Positions 7,144 through 13,507 of a stretch of 16,820 nt of DNA are shown here, piece by piece. Position 1 is the first letter of the stretch. Every line of letters begins with the position of its first letter. The stretch is from NCBI GenBank assembly GCA_023139025.1, contig JAGLOH010000010.1:1-16820 (forward strand), given 5' to 3'. Below the pieces are notes generated by a model, which was not told the DNA's origin, ran no database searches, and saw only the letters and a list, made by a program, of their open reading frames with translations. The position numbers were made by a program, and so were the translations under genes. The stretch is from Candidatus Heimdallarchaeota archaeon. GTDB lineage: Archaea > Asgardarchaeota > Heimdallarchaeia > Heimdallarchaeales > Heimdallarchaeaceae.

Positions 7144-9387
7144 ATGTCATTTATTGAAAGATTAGAACTAACACTAGAAGAAAAACAAGTTTATTCTCTT
7201 TTATTAGGGTCCGGTCAATTAACGGCTTTTGAAATAGCTCAATTTGGAAATCTCCATTTTTCGAAAGTTCAAGTTGCTATTGATGCATTGCAGAAAAAAG
7301 GTGCAGTAGGTGTATCTGAAGGATATTTCGAGAAATATTTCGTTAGAATACCTTTAGAGTATCTTGCTGAAAGTAGCGATCAAATTGGTGCAAGTGTGAA
7401 GAATAATTTGGCAAACACTTCAACTTTCATGGAGAGCAAAAAAACTGAGTTTAATGAGCTAAGGACCAATCTTGTAGCACAACTAAATGAATCTGTTTCA
7501 AGAAAAGAAGCTGAGTTAGATCAAAAATTAGCGAGTTCATCCTCAGCATTAGAGAATATGCATAATCAGAAAAAGGAATTTATAGCATCAAAATCAAATG
7601 AAATTAAACGCGAATTATCTACCATTCAAGATGGACAAAAACAGAGTTTAACGAATTTTGTTCAAGAAACATTACAGAATAATACAGATAGTATTTCAAG
7701 CGCTAAATCATCAATAGATTCAGCCAAAGCAATAATATCTCAAAAGAATACTGAAAGTGCTTCCACTTCAAGTAGTCAAGTAGATCAAAATGTTAATCAA
7801 ACGTTGACATCAATTGAGGAAATATCCCAAACCCTAAAACCAAAGTTGGAATTACTAGGTGAGAATTATTCAGCTCATATAGGGGAAATTCCACAACTTC
7901 TGGAGGAAAGTTTTGATTTAACAAAAATCGATGTTAGAGCGTTTAATAAAAGTCAAACAGATAAAAATCTAAGTTTTTCAACTGAAACTGTAAGAACAAC
8001 AGGAGAAACTGTTGATAAAATTTCAGAAACAGTCTCCGGTTCTCTAAATGAATTAAATAACTCACTTGATGTGCTTTTAAACAGAAAAGTAGAAGAATTG
8101 TCACTTCAGGTTCAAGAAGCTGTATCTGCTCTAAATGATAAGGTTTCAGAGATTAAACAATCTTTATCTGATGAACTCATTCAACAGAAAAACCTTGCCT
8201 TATCAAATACTGTGTCACAAATAAGAGAAGATATGAATCTTAAGTATACTAATCTTCAAAACAGTGAGCAAACACATCGTAACAACTTAACAAGTGAAAG
8301 AGACATGTTTGCTCAAAAACTTGATGCACAATATATTGAAACATTACAGAACTACAACAATAAGATTCAAGAAATACAGGAAACTGCAAGAACAAGACTA
8401 AGTAATTTTGAGGAGAATTTTTCAACTCAATTTAGTGATATTGTAACAGGCATTGTTGACAATTTAAACAATCATGTTCAATCTTTTAGGGATCTTGCTA
8501 CAAAACTAAATGAGAATATTAACCAAACACTAGGAACAGAGACAGACAACCTAAAGGAAAAATGGTCTGATTTAGCAAGTCAAATGCAAACAATAGCTCA
8601 AGAGAATGAAGTTGCGATAAATTCAAAGCACCAAGAAGCTGTTAATTTGATCAATTCTTCAATTTCTGCCATTTCCTCTGAACTATCAACTTATTTGGAT
8701 CAATCCTTAGAATCTACCCGTAACATAACAAACGACATAGTAACAACCTCAAAGGCTCAAATAAATGATAGTAAAAATCAACTTGCTGGAAATCTAACTG
8801 AAGAAGTAGATGCTGCGGCAAGATTTCTTGCTGAGACTGAAGGAAAGTTCACAGATACAGCAAATCATCTTTTAACAGTAGCTATGAAATTGAAGAACGA
8901 TTTCAGGACACTAGAAGCAACAACTAGAGAATCACCCATACCTAGAGTCGAAACAACATCAATAACGGGATTAGAAGCTACAAAAGATCATATGGATAGG
9001 ATAGTCAGAGCTGCAAAAAGAAGTGTAACAATAATGTCCCCAAATCCAGACTATATACCACTTGATGCAGTGAAAACCTTACCTTCAACAGTAAGAGTTA
9101 CTATAGTAACAAAACTAGATGAAACGATAAACAGAGAATGGATCGATTCAGCATATACAGCAGAAGCAAATGTTGAGGTAAGAAGGTTCAGAGATGTGGG
9201 AACAGGAGTAGAATTACCAAAGTTCATAGGAGTTGAAAGAGAAAACGAGGAAGTTTTGATTGGAGCTGTAGATGAAGCAACAAATGAAGTTGTTGGAATC
9301 TTAAGTAGCTCTACAGAATTTGCAAAAATAGTTTCCTACATTGTTATCGCTGATTTTGCTAGAGGAAGATCAACACAAATAAAATAG
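7144..9387 (+). CDS. TrmB-like winged-helix protein with very long central coiled coil
   Basis: A 747-aa protein in three parts. Residues 1-70 are a TrmB-type winged helix (LTLEEKQVYSLLLGSGQLTA, then FSKVQVAIDALQKKGAVGVS and a short wing). Residues about 80-590 are almost entirely helical, rich in S, N, Q, E, K and L with heptad-like spacing, and resemble methyl-accepting or SMC-type coiled coils. Residues about 607-747 look like a TrmB-family effector domain: a helix with AAKRSVTIMSPNPDYI, then VRVTIVTKLDE, VEVRRF, and VLIGAVDEATNEVVGILSSS. I see no cysteines and no membrane segment. Classic TrmB regulators are about 250-360 aa with the effector domain close to the DNA-binding domain. The role is unknown; a DNA-bridging, chromosome-organising or cytoskeletal function is speculation. 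Confidence 0.75.
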   Translation: MSFIERLELTLEEKQVYSLLLGSGQLTAFEIAQFGNLHFSKVQVAIDALQKKGAVGVSEGYFEKYFVRIPLEYLAESSDQIGASVKNNLANTSTFMESKKTEFNELRTNLVAQLNESVSRKEAELDQKLASSSSALENMHNQKKEFIASKSNEIKRELSTIQDGQKQSLTNFVQETLQNNTDSISSAKSSIDSAKAIISQKNTESASTSSSQVDQNVNQTLTSIEEISQTLKPKLELLGENYSAHIGEIPQLLEESFDLTKIDVRAFNKSQTDKNLSFSTETVRTTGETVDKISETVSGSLNELNNSLDVLLNRKVEELSLQVQEAVSALNDKVSEIKQSLSDELIQQKNLALSNTVSQIREDMNLKYTNLQNSEQTHRNNLTSERDMFAQKLDAQYIETLQNYNNKIQEIQETARTRLSNFEENFSTQFSDIVTGIVDNLNNHVQSFRDLATKLNENINQTLGTETDNLKEKWSDLASQMQTIAQENEVAINSKHQEAVNLINSSISAISSELSTYLDQSLESTRNITNDIVTTSKAQINDSKNQLAGNLTEEVDAAARFLAETEGKFTDTANHLLTVAMKLKNDFRTLEATTRESPIPRVETTSITGLEATKDHMDRIVRAAKRSVTIMSPNPDYIPLDAVKTLPSTVRVTIVTKLDETINREWIDSAYTAEANVEVRRFRDVGTGVELPKFIGVERENEEVLIGAVDEATNEVVGILSSSTEFAKIVSYIVIADFARGRSTQIK

Positions 9388-9397
9388 TCTAGTTCAG

Positions 9398-9421
9398 ATT
9401 ATTTTTTCTATTTTTTATTTG
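9398..9421 (+). terminator. T-rich terminator after the coiled-coil gene
   Basis: Two T runs (9402-9407 and 9411-9416) lie within a T-rich stretch starting 11 bases after the stop, with no clear hairpin. The following bases to about 9585 hold no recognisable gene; short open frames there have no supporting signals. Confidence 0.5.
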
Positions 9422-9585
9422 CATGATTATTATAAAATATAGCTAGATTTATTGTAAACAGAAGCTAACTGTTCTTTATACGAAGAGATGATAGAAAAAG
9501 TTGATTTGGTGTGAACAAATTTGCATATGAATGAATGAGTAACCTAAAATGTAGAAGAATGCTGGGAGACATGGCTTGAGAGAAG

Positions 9586-9595
9586 AGTTTAAAAA
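9586..9595 (+). promoter_or_regulatory. TATA-box promoter of the ferredoxin gene
   Basis: AGTTTAAAAA follows a purine-rich stretch (GAGAGAAG) that could act as a BRE. Its spacing predicts a transcript start near 9617, giving a leader of about 20 bases that includes the GGTGA motif at 9625-9629. Confidence 0.55.
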
Positions 9596-9624
9596 GAGGA
9601 GTAAAAAAAGGATTTCAAACACTA

Positions 9625-9629
9625 GGTGA
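9625..9629 (+). promoter_or_regulatory. GGTGA Shine-Dalgarno motif that decides the ferredoxin start
   Basis: The motif ends eight bases before ATG 9638. The GTG inside it (9626-9628) is in frame with the gene and could be mistaken for the start codon. Confidence 0.6.
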
Positions 9630-9637
9630 AAGAAAAA

Positions 9638-9811
9638 ATGCCAACAGTAGTAGATGCAGAATGTTGTATAGCATGCGGTGCTTGTGTGGACATCTGTCCA
9701 GAGAATGTATATGATCTAAAAGATGTGGCAGTGACAACAAGAAAAGAAGAATGTACAGATTGCGGACTATGCATAGATGAATGTCCAAGTGAATGTATAG
9801 ATTACGAGTAA
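9638..9811 (+). CDS. Ferredoxin with two [4Fe-4S] clusters
   Basis: A small electron carrier of 57 aa starting MPTVVDAECCIACGACVD. It has two classic cluster motifs, CIACGACVDICP and CTDCGLCIDECP, each C-x2-C-x2-C-x3-C-P, in the usual bacterial-type 2[4Fe-4S] layout. The start is ATG 9638 rather than GTG 9626, because that GTG is part of a well-spaced GGTGA ribosome site and the protein then begins at the normal distance from the first cluster. Note an extra cysteine directly before the first motif (ECC). The gene has its own promoter and no linked oxidoreductase, so its redox partner is unknown. Confidence 0.92.
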   Translation: MPTVVDAECCIACGACVDICPENVYDLKDVAVTTRKEECTDCGLCIDECPSECIDYE

Positions 9812-9817
9812 ATAGGT

Positions 9818-9836
9818 AATTCTTCTTACTTTTTTT
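9818..9836 (+). terminator. T-rich terminator between convergent genes
   Basis: The 25-base gap between the ferredoxin stop and the convergent longin-like gene is T-rich, with a seven-T run at 9830-9836, and suits termination of the ferredoxin transcript. Confidence 0.4.
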
Positions 9837-10313
9837 CTATTTATTTTTATATTTCTTGAACAGTCTTTTCCATCCTCTTACTTTTTCTCCTAAATTTATC
9901 ATACCCATTGGTTTTGATTTTACAACATTCAGATTATATAAAACTTCATCAAATCCATCGAAGACTGCAGGTTCTGAATATCCTCTTCCTATTTGGTCCT
10001 CATACATTTCAAGAAATGCTCCGTAAGTCATATCCATTTGATTTTTCACTTCTTCATCTGTTTCACTCATTGGTGTAGTAAATACTACTATCACATCTCT
10101 TTCGTTATCAACTCTGAAATGCAATTTTAAGTCTGAAAAGACAACTGTCTGTATTTCCTGTTGTCCATATGATTCTTTTGAAAACGCATATAGCGCTGCT
10201 AGAAATCCTGTTTGTAGTGTATGATCTGGTCTCATTTTACAAGTTTCTCCTCCAAAACATCTACTATAATAAGGAATTCCACTACTATCAATAATAAAAA
10301 CATCATCTGCCAT
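9837..10313 (-). CDS. Small longin-like domain protein
   Basis: A 158-aa soluble protein. The N-terminus DVFIIDSSGIPYYSRCFGG is a strand-turn-strand start as seen in longin and roadblock-like domains of Asgard archaea. It is followed by a long helix (LQTGFLAALYAFSKESYG), a strand hairpin (IQTVVFSDLKLHFRV and DVIVVFTTP) and C-terminal helices, and ends in a very basic KVRGWKRLFKKYKNK tail. In eukaryotes longin domains act in vesicle trafficking and as partners of small GTPases; in Asgard archaea many stand-alone versions exist with mostly unknown roles. The basic tail might contact membrane or nucleic acid. No GTPase gene is nearby. The assignment is by pattern recognition only. Confidence 0.6.
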   Translation of the reverse strand: MADDVFIIDSSGIPYYSRCFGGETCKMRPDHTLQTGFLAALYAFSKESYGQQEIQTVVFSDLKLHFRVDNERDVIVVFTTPMSETDEEVKNQMDMTYGAFLEMYEDQIGRGYSEPAVFDGFDEVLYNLNVVKSKPMGMINLGEKVRGWKRLFKKYKNK

Positions 10314-10367
10314 TTTTATTCACTTTATTACTTTTTGTTCTTCAAATTAAGTAGTGTTTGTGGATAC

Positions 10368-10379
10368 CTTTTAAAATTT
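10368..10379. promoter_or_regulatory. Candidate TATA element in the longin/Dna2 divergent gap
   Basis: CTTTTAAAATTT is the strongest TATA-like element in the 117-base gap and is close to symmetric. On the forward strand it would start transcription about 30 bases before ATG 10431. On the reverse strand it lies about 60 bases from the longin-like start, where a nearer AT-rich stretch is an alternative. Confidence 0.35.
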
Positions 10380-10430
10380 GGTTTCAACAAAAATCCTTGA
10401 TACATTTTCCTTTCCCTCATTTTTACCCAC

Positions 10431-13400
10431 ATGTTTATTTATTATTTTCTAGATTTAGTATCAACCATGCTTAATCTAGACTGTGTGTTCTTGAAAACTC
10501 TCTCTCAAAAAGAAGGTAACAATCCTCTTTCTTCTATACTTATTGATGTAGATAAAGAACACTTTATACTTAATCTTTGGTCTCCTTGGCACGAGATTGG
10601 AGATTATCTCCAACCATATACTCCTTTGAAGATTTTTAATGTTGATAAGATAGCAGATGATGAGTCTTACTATTTTTCAGCTGGTTCTAAATCCATTGTC
10701 GTAGTTGATCCTGATATCCTAATGTATGCTACAGCTGCCAACAGCGTATCCTTTTGCCCTCGAAGCTATTATATTAATGAAATCGTTGGTGATACTCCTT
10801 CTCCTTATATAGCAATTAGGGGTTCCATTGTTCATGATGCTCTTAGTTTAGCTGTTTCCAATAATTCTAAACCCTCTGAAGAATTATCTAAGGTCCTTGA
10901 TAATTTTTCTCTTCAGTATGAGCATTATGGGTACAAGAAAGAGACCGTATTTCAAGATGTTAGAAAGATGACAGAAAGTCTAGATTCTTTTGTTGAAAAT
11001 CTTCCCCCAAATGCTTTGCCTGAAATTTTATTTCTTTCTCCTTTCTTCGGAATCAGAGGTAGAATCGATCTTTTTAGTGATAACAAAATCATCGAGTTAA
11101 AAACCGGAAAAGTTTCAGAAGAGAAGGACATTCGCTTTTCTGATCTCCTTCAAGTTTCTCTTTATCGATATGGTCTTCAAACTGATATAGATGAATCTCC
11201 TCCTGAAGAAGGAAGTGTTCTCTATGTTGGTACAAATACACTTGTTCAAAAAACTGCTAATCCTAATTGGGGTCTCCTGAGATATGGTATGCAGCATAGA
11301 AACATCGCTTTCCGAATCTCCCATCTTGGCTATGTTCCTCCAATTCTTCCTGAATCTCAACATAACAGATGTAGAAACTGTTTTGTGAAACACTATTGTG
11401 CTTTAGTATGTGCAGGCTTGAATCAAGAACGCAGCTGCTCAGCATGTCCTCACGAGCAGCTCTGTACAAAAAAATCCCTTCCTGATACTCACATCGGATA
11501 TTTCAACAAATTCTCGAAACTAATTAGATTTGATAAAAGTGAATCAGCAAGAAATCTTTCTGATTTGTGGAAACTTTCAATTGATCAACGAGTTGCCAAA
11601 GGAAAAGCAGTTACTGATTTATCTTTGGAAAATGAAATAAAAGAAGGTAGTACAACTAGATTGTTATATTCTTGTAAGAATAACAGTGAGCTTCGTGAAG
11701 GTGATATTGTTATTTTAAGCAAAGGACGAATCAAACAAGGTTTTGTAAGTACTGGTGTGATTTCAGGCATATCTAATACATCGATAGAAATTGAAACCAG
11801 AGCAACTCAAGAATCAGTTTCAACAATTGATATGTACTCAATAGACGTTGTTTTTAGAAGACAACAAAGAGGTTTGTTTAATCTCCTTTTCAAAAGAAAT
11901 CCTTTCCGTGAATTAGTTATTCAAGAAAGTAAATCTGAAACCGAACCTATAAAGGGAAAATATATTCCAAGTAATCCAACACAAAATGAAGCCGTGGAAA
12001 AGATTCTAGGAACAATAAATTATTCTCTTATTCAAGGTCCTGCGGGAACAGGAAAAACCTATGTGATAGCAAAATCAGCCATTGAGCTAGCTAAACAAGG
12101 ACAAACAATTCTGGTTACAGCATTTACAAATAGAGCTGTAGATAATGTTTGCAAATATCTACTAGAAAATGAATTTCATAATTTTATTAGAATTGGTTCT
12201 TCTCATTCGATCCAAAAAGATATTCGAAATTACACTATAGACTTTTACAAAAAGCAAAATCCTGAGAAATCTACTAAAGAAATTTTAAGAGAGTATCCAA
12301 TTATTGTCGCAACCACCACCACTATATCTAATCCAGTTTATGAAAAATTAGGAATCCAAACAATTATCATTGATGAAGCGAGTCAGATGACTGAACCAAC
12401 GGTTTTATCTTCTTTACTTGAAGGAAATAGGTTTATTTTGGTGGGTGATCATAAACAACTTCCTCCTGTGGTTCAAAGTCCTCAAGCTCAGAAGGAAAAT
12501 ATGGGTATTTCCTTATTTGAACGTTTAGCAGAGCGAAATCCTGCTTCTATACATCTTCTAACTCACCAGTTTAGAATGAATGAAAAGCTTATTGATTTTT
12601 CTAATGATCGATTTTATGATAATAAACTCAAATCTTTTGATGATCTTGTTAGATATCAGAATCTTCTGGAATTACCTAACTACAAAGGTGATTATTCTAA
12701 ATTTAGTTGTCCCGAAATATATGATCCAAAACACCCCCTGATTTTCATCCCAGTTAACGGTATTTTCGATCACCAGAAAAAGTTTAATGTTGAAGAAGCT
12801 AAGGTAGTAAGTGAAATAATTTCTAATTTCTTAGATCTTGGGTTAACAACAGATCAACTAGGAGTAATCTGTCCTTACCGAGGACAAGTGGCGGAAATCA
12901 GAAGAAATCTCTCTCCTACTATAACCGTTGATACTGTTGATCGTTTTCAGGGGAGTGATCGTGAATTAATTGTTCTTTCTTTAACCGAAACCACTACAAA
13001 GAGTAAGAGAGGTTTTGCAGATGCAAGAAGATTAAATGTTGCTGCTACAAGGGCAAAGAAAAAACTGATTGTTGTTGGTGATCCTTTAATTGATAAAGCG
13101 ATACTTGGAGATTTTGTTGGTTATTTAACAAAAACTGCAACAGTAAGTGAAGTCACTCCAAGAAAAATGGAAAAAGTAAAAATTTCAGCGGAAACAATAA
13201 TTGTTGCAGAGAATTTATCTAAAATAGCTAAATTCTTCAAGAAAGTAGTAATAAAAGGAAAACAATTAGCTGAGTTAAAAGAGCAAAAATGTATGGTGTG
13301 CTTTCAACCTGTTTATGAAAACGCTATCGAGTGCCCATTTTGTGAGCATCTGTTTCACATAAAGCATCTCGTTGATTGGATAAAAGAAAACGAGAGATGT

Positions 13401-13436
13401 CCATACTGCAAAACAACTTTGAGAATTTATAGTTAA
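10431..13436 (+). CDS. Dna2-like nuclease-helicase with C-terminal RING-type zinc finger
   Basis: A 1001-aa protein. Residues about 90-350 are a Cas4/Dna2-type PD-(D/E)xK nuclease: C109, H135 (GSIVHDAL), D213 and E222-x-K224 (RGRIDLF, IIELKTGK), Q241 and Y245, with an iron-sulfur cluster set C109 plus C314-x2-C317-x5-C323. A second C-x2-C-x5-C follows at 336-345. Residues about 512-900 are a superfamily 1 helicase of the Upf1/Dna2 type: Walker A GPAGTGKT (536-543), IIIDEAS (645-651), GDHKQLPP (672-679), QFRM (713-716), DTVDRFQGSDRE (834-845), NVAATRAK (869-876). Residues 954-993 form a RING-H2-like finger. Dna2 processes flaps and broken ends. Start 10431 is the first ATG; ATG 10467 is an alternative. 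Confidence 0.88.
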   Translation: MFIYYFLDLVSTMLNLDCVFLKTLSQKEGNNPLSSILIDVDKEHFILNLWSPWHEIGDYLQPYTPLKIFNVDKIADDESYYFSAGSKSIVVVDPDILMYATAANSVSFCPRSYYINEIVGDTPSPYIAIRGSIVHDALSLAVSNNSKPSEELSKVLDNFSLQYEHYGYKKETVFQDVRKMTESLDSFVENLPPNALPEILFLSPFFGIRGRIDLFSDNKIIELKTGKVSEEKDIRFSDLLQVSLYRYGLQTDIDESPPEEGSVLYVGTNTLVQKTANPNWGLLRYGMQHRNIAFRISHLGYVPPILPESQHNRCRNCFVKHYCALVCAGLNQERSCSACPHEQLCTKKSLPDTHIGYFNKFSKLIRFDKSESARNLSDLWKLSIDQRVAKGKAVTDLSLENEIKEGSTTRLLYSCKNNSELREGDIVILSKGRIKQGFVSTGVISGISNTSIEIETRATQESVSTIDMYSIDVVFRRQQRGLFNLLFKRNPFRELVIQESKSETEPIKGKYIPSNPTQNEAVEKILGTINYSLIQGPAGTGKTYVIAKSAIELAKQGQTILVTAFTNRAVDNVCKYLLENEFHNFIRIGSSHSIQKDIRNYTIDFYKKQNPEKSTKEILREYPIIVATTTTISNPVYEKLGIQTIIIDEASQMTEPTVLSSLLEGNRFILVGDHKQLPPVVQSPQAQKENMGISLFERLAERNPASIHLLTHQFRMNEKLIDFSNDRFYDNKLKSFDDLVRYQNLLELPNYKGDYSKFSCPEIYDPKHPLIFIPVNGIFDHQKKFNVEEAKVVSEIISNFLDLGLTTDQLGVICPYRGQVAEIRRNLSPTITVDTVDRFQGSDRELIVLSLTETTTKSKRGFADARRLNVAATRAKKKLIVVGDPLIDKAILGDFVGYLTKTATVSEVTPRKMEKVKISAETIIVAENLSKIAKFFKKVVIKGKQLAELKEQKCMVCFQPVYENAIECPFCEHLFHIKHLVDWIKENERCPYCKTTLRIYS

Positions 13437-13457
13437 AATTAAGTTTAGATTCTCAAC

Positions 13458-13466
13458 CCTTTTTTA
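13458..13466 (+). terminator. Short T-run after the Dna2-like gene
   Basis: A CCCTTTTTTAG run 22 bases after the stop is a plausible forward-strand terminator in the convergent gap. Confidence 0.35.
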
Positions 13467-13475
13467 GAACAAAGT

Positions 13476-13498
13476 AAAAAAAGGAAAAAGAAAAAAAG
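13476..13498 (-). terminator. Reverse-strand T-rich terminator of the solute-binding protein gene
   Basis: The forward strand is almost pure A with few G, so the reverse transcript has long U runs ten bases after the stop of the solute-binding protein gene. This is typical for archaeal termination. Confidence 0.5.
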
Positions 13499-13507
13499 TT
13501 TAGAACT

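Noticed and set aside
9422..9585. Possible small gene or box C/D-type RNA in the gap before the ferredoxin (an AGATGATAG near 9485)
   Set aside because: The C-box match is imperfect, no D box (CTGA) sits at a suitable distance, and the short frames are only a few codons long.
9626..9637. GTG start for the ferredoxin, four codons upstream of the ATG
   Set aside because: The GTG is inside a GGTGA motif at ideal distance from ATG 9638, and no other ribosome site precedes it.
11115..11770. Several open frames on the reverse strand inside the Dna2-like gene
   Set aside because: They overlap nuclease and linker codons with clear family motifs on the forward strand. They reflect a T-rich codon bias in this part of the gene and encode nothing recognisable.
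10431..13436. The Dna2-like gene as part of a CRISPR-Cas (Cas4) or phage-defence locus
   Set aside because: No repeats, cas genes or mobile-element genes are nearby, and the full-length nuclease plus SF1 helicase layout fits Dna2-type replication or repair proteins.
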